Below are positions 15,323 to 23,734 of a stretch of 52,509 nt of DNA, in pieces. Source of the DNA: a virus; the IMG/VR virus record IMGVR_UViG_3300026473_000017, positions 1 through 52,509 of that record, one strand, 5' to 3'. Within the stretch, counting starts at the first letter, position 1. The number at the start of each line of letters is the position of its first letter. The notes beneath the pieces were generated by a model. The model searched no databases. It worked only from the letters and a program-made list of their open reading frames with translations, and had not been told where the DNA came from. A program made the translations under genes and the position numbers.

Positions 15323-18300
15323 TTACCTCGCTAGGCTATATTTAAAGGGGTTTTCAGCAAAGGCTGCGTAGATATAAGTACTACCACTGGCGTTTCTGCC
15401 TATGTTAGTGTTTCTAATTTTAAACCCATTTGATAAAAAATCTCTATCAGCATAAGTTCCTTCACTATTACTAAGATTCGGATATAGTTCTGAATCTGCA
15501 ACATTGTAGCTGTTGCGTTTAGTATCATACAAATTCCAATTTTCCGTATTGTCGGACCGTTTTATCATAATCCAAGCCGGTCTAAATCCTGTGTAGACAA
15601 ACGGTCCATCTGTGCTGCCGTTGCCTGTATAACTACCAAAAGCTGAGAAACCAGGAACTTCAGCAAAACAATAAGCAATTAGATTTACTCCAGTAAGTCC
15701 ATTGTCTGATGCACCTCGAACACCAAAAGTGCTGCTAGTAACTCCGCTGCCTGTACCTGACCAAATACCAGCATCACTAACGCTTGCACCACTAGTATGA
15801 AGATATAAATATGCATTTACACCAGTCATTTGTGTATATACTATCCAAGCGCTTGTTGTACGTCCTTTGACAATTATAAATTTTGGAGCAACGCCAAGAC
15901 CATGACCAACACTATTTCCACCGACAACTCCTGTATAGGAAACTATAGAAAATCCTGTAGTTGGATTTGCGCGAACCTGAGCACTAATAGTTCCTGCCGT
16001 GTTTGTAACGGTAGTAGTACCAGCGTCCCAAGCCCAGCCAACGTAATTCGTTCCCGATGCGTTTATGTCAGAGCCGTTTGTTATATTTACGCCATCTGCG
16101 GCAAACGTAGTAACGTAGCCGTTTGAATTGACTTGTTCAGCGGAGGTTGTGTTGGTCTGCAGGATTGCGTTTGCTCCGCGCACCGAATCGTTTATTGAAT
16201 GGTAGGCGGCGCTATTTCTAGCCTTAACCCAAAACAAATCTGGACTAAAGTTTGTTGTGAGCTTTCTGTTATTGACGCCGTCGCCGGACCAAACAAGTGC
16301 ATCAAACGCCGTGTTAGATTTAACTATACTAGGTGTTGATAGGTTTTGTGTGCACAGTGCCTTGAACCCACTAGGTGCAGTGTAGTTGAATGGGCGTTGA
16401 CCAAAATTAACAGTATAATTCATTGTTCCGCCAGAACCATCAGAAGTGCATGCAAAATATTGTAGCACGGTGAGATCAGTCACTGTCATAGTTCCTTGGG
16501 AGACACCATTTTTATAAAATGTAGCTGTTCCTGTGGGACCATCGAAAGCAATCCCAATGATATCATTTTGAGTAAAGCTGGACCAATTACCTGCCTGCTG
16601 GGTAGAATCAACCCATCTTGCTCCATCACTACGATACTGTAATCTTGGATTCCATGCAGTTGAGTTTCCAAATATTCCTACTGACCAATATGACCCTGTT
16701 TTAGATCCCATAGTAAATTCGCAATACCATTTTGATATTCCAGACACTGACATTGAAGATAATGCCATTCGTTGATCTGTGGCTGGGGTAGTCCAATCTA
16801 AATTACCGTTTGTAAAAGTTCCACCTGAATTGTTAATGGGATTTAGTGTTGCATAATTGCCGCGCACTACGCCGCCAGATACAAAATCTTGCAGCCCTGC
16901 AAAGCCAGTTGGCGGTGTATAGGCAAATGTGCTAGCACCAAAGTTGAAGGTAGCCGTGTTAGTGCCGTATGGGCGACCAACTGCTCTGTATGTTCCAGCA
17001 GTAAGCGTGAAAGCTGGATTTGCTCCAGTAGCCGGATTACTACTTGCAAACCAAGTGCCGTTTTTTCCAAAGAACAGCTTGTTGTTATCTAAATCAAAAG
17101 CGCACATGAAGACATCACCAGCAGCCAACGACGCTGCATATGCAGCCGGCGAGTTGCCATTGAACTTTTGACCTTTTTCCAGCACATAGGCATATGAAGT
17201 TGCTTCCTGCCCCGGATAAGTCGATGAGCTATTGCCCTGGCTAATACCTATGCTGGTATCAGTGCCTGCACTAACTAAAGTTGCTTCAAAGTACCACTTG
17301 CCTGAAGAAACGGCTGTTGTAGTATTGGCTTTATTGTAACCGGCTCCGGCTACGCCGGTAAGAGTTAAGTTGCCGTTGCTTAGGGTAACTGAGCTTGATG
17401 TAGCATCAAAAGTTGCATAACTACCTGCTACTGGCGCATCAATACCATATGGTGTAGGTGTATCTACTAGGCTATCATTACCAGCACCACTAGCCACACT
17501 AAAGTTTACAGGCGTCCACTGCTTGTGGCCAATGTCTAGGACATTGTGTGCAAAGGTGCGTACAGGCGGTGTAAATGTACCTGTATAGCGTGCATACTTG
17601 GTTATTCTAAGGTCCTGTATGTAGCCGTTATAATAATTAGCATTTTCAACACTGGTGCCAATTCGGAGATAAGTATTGTCATCAGGCATTGCAGATGCGT
17701 TAGTGCCTGATGCAACTTCAACTCCGTTTTGATACATTTTGAAAGAATTACCATTTCTTACAACAGCAACATGAGTCCAAGTATTAGCTATAATGTCTGT
17801 ATTAGATGTTATGAAAGGCCAACCAAAAGAAGTATAAAATGCCAGTCTAGCTGCTGTACCATTCATCCAAAGCATCCAACCAGTAACTGTTGCTGTTGCT
17901 CGTCTGTCTAGAATGTCTTGTCGAGTGCTTACATTTGCAGTATACATCCAAAATTCTATTGTCCAATTGCCTGAACCAAAATTAATAGAATTGCTACTTG
18001 GCACATTAACAGAATCACCCGTACCATCAAAATATAAACTGCCTTTAGCAGATATAAGTGATTTTTTCAGCGCGGTAACGTTACTGGCATTGCCTAGGGT
18101 TTCTAGAACATTTTTGCCGGTATAGTCAACTATGCCAGCGTTGGTAAAGTTCAGTAAGAGGCTAGTGCCTGGTATTGCTGTAAGTGGACCACTGGGTGGG
18201 GTAAAGGCTGCGGTGTATACAGCGGTGCCTTTGACTACTCGCATGCTGCCAAGATAAAAAGGAGATGTCGCCAAACCAGCACCGTCTGCGGCAGTCGCTC

Positions 18301-21300
18301 CAATTGCAAACCCACCTGTATTTGTATCAATCGTTCCGCTATTTGTAGCCGTGGCGCTTACAACTCCATTGATGTAACTGGTAAACGTACTACCGCTTCT
18401 AACAAACGCAAAGTGGTTCCATTGATTAAATACCCAGTTAGCCGTACCTAGCATATTGACGGCCCAGCTACCACCAATAGCACACAAATATTGAATCTTT
18501 GTGCCGTCTGTATATGCGGCGATTCCTGCTATTGTATTAGACCCTCTTTTCGCAAACAGCCCTCCAAAACTTGCGCCGGAAAAAAACCAGCCTTCAATAG
18601 TAAAGTCAGAGTTACCTAAATTCAGTGCATCGTTATTTGCAACTGTTAAATAATCTCCACTACCCTCAAAGTAGCCCGAACCGCCATAAGCGGCAGCACT
18701 CCAGCTAGCACTGGGGGTGAATGGAGAGAAGGCTTGTACGGAGGTGTTTCCGTTTACTGTGATGGTGAGTGGGCTAGATGCCGGTATATTGACACCGTTA
18801 CTGTCTAGGAAGCGGTTGCTTTGGCAGGTAAGCAGCGAACATTCTGTACCCTGTGGTGGGTTTGTGCCGCCTGTGGTGCGGGTTAGTGGGGTGGTTGGAG
18901 GTGTAAACGCTGATGTGTAGACAGCACGGCCTTTGACGATGCGAACATTTGACATGTAGCCAAAATACTCTTGAGTCCCGACTCCAGACCTGCCAATAGT
19001 TACCGCTTGTGCTGCGTAATTATTTGCATCACTACCACTGGTACTTAATTGCCCATTTACATAAATTCTTGTGGTTCCAGATTCCCTCGATACTGCAATA
19101 TGACTCCACTGGTTAGGGGCAACCGTTCCTCCGCTTGTGTAAAGTGCGCTACCAGTTCCAGTTGTTGGATTGTAATAAGCAATTCTATTTTGATAATAAA
19201 AAAGCGTACCGCCGTTTGTGGCGTGTTCAATGATGTAAAAATTACCAGAGCCAGATGTCCACGTTGAAGCAGTAGGAAACACCCATACTTCCCACGTAAA
19301 ATCGCTAGTTCCATAAGCAAAAGCAGCGTTGCTTGCCAAACTTAAAGAATCGACACTCCCATCAAAATAATTCCCCCACCCAGTCTGTGAGAACGGGCTA
19401 AACGTACCTTGTGTGGCATTGCCGTTTCTAGTAATAACATGATTAAACTGAGAACTATCCTGAAAGCCGCTGTTGTTGTAGTTAGCACGGTCTTGTAGGG
19501 TAAGAAGTTGAGTTCCTGAAATGGCGGTAACAGGAGTGGTTGGTACTGTAGTTCCAGCAATAGCAGTTCCATCTACAAATCTTACATCTGCAATGTAACC
19601 AACTACAGAAACAGGGCTACCTGCATAAGGCCTTTGGCCAATATGCACGGTTTGACTGGCATTACCAAAAGTATCTGTCTTAGTTATAGAGCCTACGGTG
19701 GCACCGTTTAAGTAAGCAGTTACAGTGTTGCCACTTCTCGAGAATGACACAAAATACCACTGCCCTGGTACAAACGTATTTGCAGCAGAATAAATCTGTG
19801 CTGCACCACCGCCACCGTTAATATAGTAACCAAACGTACCATTCTCAACTGTGACCATCCAATTACCTGATGTGGTACTGGTGTTGGCGTGATTGCCTAA
19901 GATAACTTGTTGATTACTAGATAATGTGTAAAACCAAAAGCTCACTGTAAAGTTGCCAGTAGTTGCAAACTGCCCAGTAGTAGGCGTAGCTAGAAAATCC
20001 CCATTACCATCAAAGTAGCCTGACCCACTAGTAGTGTCAGTTTCTAGAAATGGGGAGAAGCTGGCTACGGTTACATCACCGTTCTTAGTTATTGTTAACG
20101 GGCTTGATGCTGGCGTATTAACACCATTACTATCCAAAAATCTGTTAGACTGAAGCGTTAAAAATTGGACGTTTGTTGCGCCTTGACTTGTTCTGGTCAA
20201 TGGCGAAGTGCTAGGCGTAAACCCAGAAGTACTATAAACGGCAACTTTAGAAAATCTTACGTTACTTAAATAACCAGGAAAACTTTGAGCCGCTATATCG
20301 CCTGAGTTAGTGCCAATTACCATATTGGCTGTAGAACCTAAAGCGGCAGATTTAGAAACGGAGCTTAAAAGAGTTCCGTTTTGGAACGTGTAAACAGTTC
20401 CAGAGCTTCTCATGACGCAAATATGAACCCAAACGTTTGCGTAATTAGACATGGAGCCTATATAAGCGCCTGACCCACCCCATTCAACATACACCTGTCT
20501 GGCATTTGCTGACCCACTTCCATAGCCAATAGTCAAATTAGGATTGGATGCTGCGGTCATTATCCCAACTTGAGATTTATCGGATGTAACATACATCCAC
20601 CATTCTGCCGTAAAGTCTCCAGTAGAAACAGAAAAATCTGAATTTGTGTATTGAATGTAGTCGCTTGCACCATCGAAATATGCACTCCAACTAGTCCCAT
20701 ACGGACTAAAACTGCTGCTGCGTGTGTCGCCGTTAACTGTAATAGGAAAACCATTGCCATTATTTTGACCGCTTTTATCACTAAAGCAGTTATAGCCGCT
20801 GGTATTAGCAGGATTGCCGCTAAGGTGTAGTGTCGTATATGGCCACAGTTCATCACCAGTTTGTGCAGTGTTGCAACCTAAGTTTAGCGCACTACTATTA
20901 TCGCTAAATGGCAAGCGAAAGCCATTAGTACCATAGGTACCTGTATAGGCACTAGGTGTCCAAACGCCTGTGGTTGCACTGGTTGCACCAAAAGCTGCTG
21001 GTGTTAGCTGTTGGCCGTCGATAAAGTGAACGTCGGCTATATAGCCGTTAAACCAACCATAGGCACCAATCTCAGAACCTATGTTATGGACTGTAGTCGC
21101 GTTAACCCAAGTGTCATAGTTTTGCGAGGGATATGTGGCTGTGTCAAAGGATGTTATCTGAACACCGTTAATATACAGCTTGACGCGATCGGACGCTGTA
21201 GCTTGCGTGGTATCAACTGCACACACAAGGTGATACCACGCAGACGAATCGCGAAATACTTGTGTTGTAATAAGGTTTAGATTTGGAGTATCAGAGATGA

Positions 21301-21580
21301 AGTTTCTGAAATAGAGCTTGTTTGATGTAGCGTCAAACTCGCATCGAAAGGTACTTTGTCCAGTGTTTAACGCCGAAAACAGTATGTTTGTAGTCGCAAA
21401 ATTAGTGCGTTTAATCCAACCACTCCAAGTCCAGGTTTTGCGATTGCCAGCTACTGGAGGTGTCCAGCTTAAATATGCGCTATCGCTGCTGTTAAATCTT
21501 AAACTACGCTCAATTTGATAAGCTGTAACAGCTGCTGCAGGTGGCTTACCACTGGCTAATAAATTAAGTATGCCTGTCAT
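15323..21580 (-). CDS. Giant tail-fibre adhesin: six LamG-like, two SPRY-like domains and a conserved C-terminal domain
   Basis: 2085 aa, the largest protein here. A first LamG-like domain near residues 25-215 (LRFNSSDSAYLSW ... TWSGWIKR) is followed by five more marked by FDG motifs near 302, 522, 740, 970 and 1185. Two SPRY-like domains then follow at roughly 1390-1560 (SSGKWYFEATL ... DLDNNKLFFGKNGTWF) and 1573-1737 (SKWYCEFTMG ... IAFDGPTGTATFYKNG). The last 330 residues (DLFWVKARNSAAYHSIND ... AFAENPFKYS) are a domain widespread in phage fibres, which I recall as DUF7483-like. LamG and SPRY folds bind sugars or proteins, so the molecule looks like an extended multi-ligand adhesin. Domains 2-6 are repeats of each other and of the 1436-aa protein. 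Base composition of the core differs from neighbours. Confidence 0.88.
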   Translation of the reverse strand: MTGILNLLASGKPPAAAVTAYQIERSLRFNSSDSAYLSWTPPVAGNRKTWTWSGWIKRTNFATTNILFSALNTGQSTFRCEFDATSNKLYFRNFISDTPNLNLITTQVFRDSSAWYHLVCAVDTTQATASDRVKLYINGVQITSFDTATYPSQNYDTWVNATTVHNIGSEIGAYGWFNGYIADVHFIDGQQLTPAAFGATSATTGVWTPSAYTGTYGTNGFRLPFSDNSSALNLGCNTAQTGDELWPYTTLHLSGNPANTSGYNCFSDKSGQNNGNGFPITVNGDTRSSSFSPYGTSWSAYFDGASDYIQYTNSDFSVSTGDFTAEWWMYVTSDKSQVGIMTAASNPNLTIGYGSGSANARQVYVEWGGSGAYIGSMSNYANVWVHICVMRSSGTVYTFQNGTLLSSVSKSAALGSTANMVIGTNSGDIAAQSFPGYLSNVRFSKVAVYSTSGFTPSTSPLTRTSQGATNVQFLTLQSNRFLDSNGVNTPASSPLTITKNGDVTVASFSPFLETDTTSGSGYFDGNGDFLATPTTGQFATTGNFTVSFWFYTLSSNQQVILGNHANTSTTSGNWMVTVENGTFGYYINGGGGAAQIYSAANTFVPGQWYFVSFSRSGNTVTAYLNGATVGSITKTDTFGNASQTVHIGQRPYAGSPVSVVGYIADVRFVDGTAIAGTTVPTTPVTAISGTQLLTLQDRANYNNSGFQDSSQFNHVITRNGNATQGTFSPFSQTGWGNYFDGSVDSLSLASNAAFAYGTSDFTWEVWVFPTASTWTSGSGNFYIIEHATNGGTLFYYQNRIAYYNPTTGTGSALYTSGGTVAPNQWSHIAVSRESGTTRIYVNGQLSTSGSDANNYAAQAVTIGRSGVGTQEYFGYMSNVRIVKGRAVYTSAFTPPTTPLTRTTGGTNPPQGTECSLLTCQSNRFLDSNGVNIPASSPLTITVNGNTSVQAFSPFTPSASWSAAAYGGSGYFEGSGDYLTVANNDALNLGNSDFTIEGWFFSGASFGGLFAKRGSNTIAGIAAYTDGTKIQYLCAIGGSWAVNMLGTANWVFNQWNHFAFVRSGSTFTSYINGVVSATATNSGTIDTNTGGFAIGATAADGAGLATSPFYLGSMRVVKGTAVYTAAFTPPSGPLTAIPGTSLLLNFTNAGIVDYTGKNVLETLGNASNVTALKKSLISAKGSLYFDGTGDSVNVPSSNSINFGSGNWTIEFWMYTANVSTRQDILDRRATATVTGWMLWMNGTAARLAFYTSFGWPFITSNTDIIANTWTHVAVVRNGNSFKMYQNGVEVASGTNASAMPDDNTYLRIGTSVENANYYNGYIQDLRITKYARYTGTFTPPVRTFAHNVLDIGHKQWTPVNFSVASGAGNDSLVDTPTPYGIDAPVAGSYATFDATSSSVTLSNGNLTLTGVAGAGYNKANTTTAVSSGKWYFEATLVSAGTDTSIGISQGNSSSTYPGQEATSYAYVLEKGQKFNGNSPAAYAASLAAGDVFMCAFDLDNNKLFFGKNGTWFASSNPATGANPAFTLTAGTYRAVGRPYGTNTATFNFGASTFAYTPPTGFAGLQDFVSGGVVRGNYATLNPINNSGGTFTNGNLDWTTPATDQRMALSSMSVSGISKWYCEFTMGSKTGSYWSVGIFGNSTAWNPRLQYRSDGARWVDSTQQAGNWSSFTQNDIIGIAFDGPTGTATFYKNGVSQGTMTVTDLTVLQYFACTSDGSGGTMNYTVNFGQRPFNYTAPSGFKALCTQNLSTPSIVKSNTAFDALVWSGDGVNNRKLTTNFSPDLFWVKARNSAAYHSINDSVRGANAILQTNTTSAEQVNSNGYVTTFAADGVNITNGSDINASGTNYVGWAWDAGTTTVTNTAGTISAQVRANPTTGFSIVSYTGVVGGNSVGHGLGVAPKFIIVKGRTTSAWIVYTQMTGVNAYLYLHTSGASVSDAGIWSGTGSGVTSSTFGVRGASDNGLTGVNLIAYCFAEVPGFSAFGSYTGNGSTDGPFVYTGFRPAWIMIKRSDNTENWNLYDTKRNSYNVADSELYPNLSNSEGTYADRDFLSNGFKIRNTNIGRNASGSTYIYAAFAENPFKYSLAR

Positions 21581-22314
21581 GTTAGTCCGTTTCCATTAAT
21601 TAACCAGTAGTTTGTAGCTACTTTAACACAAGTTGCTAGACCATACTGTGCTAGTACACGACTTCCCTGAGTACCTGTGCCTGCTAGATATAAGTTATTT
21701 GCTGTTGAGCAAGTAATAGTTAGTTGCTGTGAAGTTTGATTAATAAATGTAATTACTGTGCCTGCATCATAGGCTAGTGTGTCATCAATGGTAAATATTC
21801 TAGCACTAGCATCAGTGCTAGGATGTATAAGCGTTTTTCCACTATCACCTAGTACAGTGGTATAGTTAGCACTTTGACTATTGGTAGGAGTATTTACATA
21901 GCCTAGGGTGCTAGTATCTACTGGTAGAGTATATGTATTTGTAGCAGCTACAGCAGGCGCATTAAGTGTTGCACTGCCACTGGTACTACCAGCTAGTTTT
22001 AGGTTGCCACTATTAAAGGTTTGAGCTGCTGTAAAGGTATTTGCCACACTAGTGCTAACATTACCAGCAGCACCTTGTGGCCCGGTTGGTCCTGTGGCAC
22101 CTGTGGTGCCTGTGGTACCTTGTGGCCCAGTTGGGCCTGTTGGCCCTGTATCACCTTTGGTAGCATACGGCAAACTAGTCCAACTAGTACTGCCATTGCC
22201 TACCTTAAATTTATTGGTGTCGGTTTCAACACCTAATTCACCAGCAGCTAGTGTAGGATTTGCACTAGTCCAAGCTGCTGCCGTACCTCGTCTAAGTTGA
22301 ATTTGTTGTGGCAT
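21577..22314 (-). CDS. Collagen-like fibre protein with Mtd-N-type head
   Basis: 245 aa. The N-terminal 50 residues (QIQLRRGTAAAWTSANPTLAAGELG and FKVGNGSTSWTSLPY) match the short domain found at the start of Mtd and many phage fibre proteins. A collagen-like stretch of [13 protein letters not shown] triplets runs about residues 55-85. A fibre shaft (FTAAQTFNSGNLKL...YTLPVDTSTLGY) and a beta-rich head (FTIDDTLAYDAGTVITFINQ ... GLATCVKVATNYWLI) complete it. Collagen triplets should form a trimeric rod that displays the head. It is the gene upstream of the 2085-aa adhesin with ATGA overlap. No C-type lectin variable region typical of diversified Mtd is visible. Confidence 0.82.
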   Translation of the reverse strand: MPQQIQLRRGTAAAWTSANPTLAAGELGVETDTNKFKVGNGSTSWTSLPYATKGDTGPTGPTGPQGTTGTTGATGPTGPQGAAGNVSTSVANTFTAAQTFNSGNLKLAGSTSGSATLNAPAVAATNTYTLPVDTSTLGYVNTPTNSQSANYTTVLGDSGKTLIHPSTDASARIFTIDDTLAYDAGTVITFINQTSQQLTITCSTANNLYLAGTGTQGSRVLAQYGLATCVKVATNYWLINGNGLT

Positions 22315-22520
22315 TAGATAGTACCTCCATCAATAGCCAGTATAGATAGATAGCTAGAATCTGGAAATCCGCCATCAATTACTGTGTTACCACCTCCAGC
22401 AGTACCATTAGCTGCTAGTGTAACTTGCCCTTGACTGTTTACTGTGATATTAGCATTAGTATAACTGCCTGCTGTAACACCAGTTGTAGCAATATTTTTA
22501 TCATTGATTTTGGTTGTCAT
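22314..22520 (-). CDS. Short fibre fragment, duplicate of a fibre C-terminal module
   Basis: 68 aa. The middle, [20 protein letters not shown] followed by TLAANG, is nearly identical to a segment close to the C-terminus of the collagen-like protein at 26129-27889 ([18 protein letters not shown]). It is tightly overlapped on both sides (1 base and 4 bases), so it is translated rather than debris. It is likely a short spacer or plug protein that arose by duplication of the larger fibre's end. Confidence that it is a real gene comes mainly from the overlaps and conserved module. Confidence 0.68.
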   Translation of the reverse strand: MTTKINDKNIATTGVTAGSYTNANITVNSQGQVTLAANGTAGGGNTVIDGGFPDSSYLSILAIDGGTI

Positions 22521-22879
22521 AGTTCAGTCCTTTGCCAACTTGTGGTATTTTCGTTCCAACTATACATTTGTCCATCTTGTGGATATGGTTGAGGTGCTGT
22601 CCACTGACACGTTTGTTCGTCTAATTGCCAGCTGTTAAACGGTTTAGGTGGAATAAATGCATTTCTTACGCTATCGTAAGTATAACCTATGCCAGCATAG
22701 TTTTTGCGAAAATTGCCGTTATAACTAGTTTGCCGCCAAGTTCCACCAAGAATTTTTTCTAAGTGAGCAGCACCAATATGCTCACGCTCAACACCACTAC
22801 TATCACTAGTATCACGATTGTCTACAACAACTACTTGAGTAACTAGGTTATTTTCGTCAATTTTTGCAAAATGTGCCAT
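22517..22879 (-). CDS. Small conserved virion-associated protein (MAHFAKID family), paralogue 2
   Basis: 120 aa. Begins [21 protein letters not shown] and has the same core as the gene at 9021-9362: [61 protein letters not shown]. It carries an additional segment [21 protein letters not shown], which looks like the full-length family form, where paralogue 1 has a shorter and divergent version. It is adjacent to the 2OG oxygenase gene and a small RFLGIDTAMHLL protein, a neighbourhood I recall from marine T4-like phages, so these three may have moved together. Function unknown. Confidence 0.85.
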   Translation of the reverse strand: MAHFAKIDENNLVTQVVVVDNRDTSDSSGVEREHIGAAHLEKILGGTWRQTSYNGNFRKNYAGIGYTYDSVRNAFIPPKPFNSWQLDEQTCQWTAPQPYPQDGQMYSWNENTTSWQRTEL

Positions 22880-22882
22880 AGG

Positions 22883-23485
22883 TTAAATTTCCAATTTAAG
22901 TCCAGTTAAGTCCATTTCTTCTCCGACTACACCAACTGGAAAAGTGTTAAACGATAGTGAGATGCGAGTATCTTCACCTTTAATTTCAGGAACCATGTGG
23001 GTTAGTGACGATGGAAATAATATTAGCTTGCCAGCAGTAACCTCAAACCACCAGCTTTCGCTATTATATGCGTTCCACTCTTGTGGTGGAAACTTAATTT
23101 GCTGCCAGCCATCTTTGTAGAAGTAAATCCGATCATCAGGGTTTGTTTGCACATAAAACACGCCACTGATATAGCTGTTGGGATGTGCGTGTTTGTGGTG
23201 GTACTGACCTTGCTCGCTATAGTTGCACCAGCTTTGCGTCACTCTCAGACTTACATTGTGCTTAGGATTGACTGTGGACTTGAAGTATTCCGAAACAGCA
23301 TCCTCGATGAACGAACGTAGATTCGTCAGCACAGGGTTACGAAGTACGAAGTTATCAGTGCTTGTCGTATTTCCCTGATTCGGTCTTGTCTGTAACTCAC
23401 GGATGAAGAACAACTCCTCATCGCTTAATGAACGACCTAGCTCAGCAAAGCCTACAGGTGTCGGAAACAGATTATGCAATTGCAT
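22883..23485 (-). CDS. 2OG-Fe(II) oxygenase superfamily protein
   Basis: 200 aa from the ATG at 23485; a TTG at 23491 would add two residues but sits too close to the AAGGA site. The jelly-roll core carries the metal motif at about residues 96-102 (HHKHAHP, with His99 and His101 the likely first ligands), then the SGVFYV strand, a distal His at about 163 (LTHMVPEI) and an Arg at about 174 (EDTRISLSFN) placed to bind 2-oxoglutarate. This is the small phage form of the oxygenase (PF13759-like). Such enzymes hydroxylate protein, nucleic-acid or small-molecule substrates with O2 and 2-oxoglutarate. The substrate is unknown here; its position amid collagen-like and adhesin genes raises fibre hydroxylation as a possibility. 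Confidence 0.88.
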   Translation of the reverse strand: MQLHNLFPTPVGFAELGRSLSDEELFFIRELQTRPNQGNTTSTDNFVLRNPVLTNLRSFIEDAVSEYFKSTVNPKHNVSLRVTQSWCNYSEQGQYHHKHAHPNSYISGVFYVQTNPDDRIYFYKDGWQQIKFPPQEWNAYNSESWWFEVTAGKLILFPSSLTHMVPEIKGEDTRISLSFNTFPVGVVGEEMDLTGLKLEI

Positions 23486-23726
23486 CTTCAATTTCCTTTT
23501 GCTTGATGCCCATTTCTTCTAACTGTTCAGGTAGCCAGATCGTAGGGATTGAATCTTCAAACTCTCTGATCTTGTCTATCACCCAATAGACTTCTTCAAT
23601 ACTCGGACAAGGTCTAGGATCATCCCAGCGTGTAAAGACGTTGTTAGAGATTTCCCACTTAGCACCCGGACGAAGCAAGTGCATGGCTGTGTCAATCCCC
23701 AGAAACCTAAATACCTTTGTTGTCAT
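23472..23726 (-). CDS. Small conserved phage protein (RFLGIDTAMHLLRPGAKW family)
   Basis: 84 aa. TKVFRFLGIDTAMHLLRPG and the following WEISNNVFTRWDDPRPCP form a well-conserved block that I recall from T4-like cyanophage tail-fibre regions. The helical C-terminus (EEVYWVIDKIREFEDS ... WLPEQLEEM) ends in acidic residues. The 3' end overlaps the oxygenase start by 14 bases, implying translational coupling. No catalytic residues are evident; a structural or assembly role is inferred only from context. Confidence 0.78.
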   Translation of the reverse strand: MTTKVFRFLGIDTAMHLLRPGAKWEISNNVFTRWDDPRPCPSIEEVYWVIDKIREFEDSIPTIWLPEQLEEMGIKQKEIEDAIA

Positions 23727-23734
23727 AGACCCTC

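Noticed and set aside
21577-22314. Possible diversity-generating retroelement target because of the Mtd-N-type domain
   Set aside because: No reverse transcriptase, template repeat or C-type lectin variable region in the window; the N-terminal domain is common in ordinary fibres.
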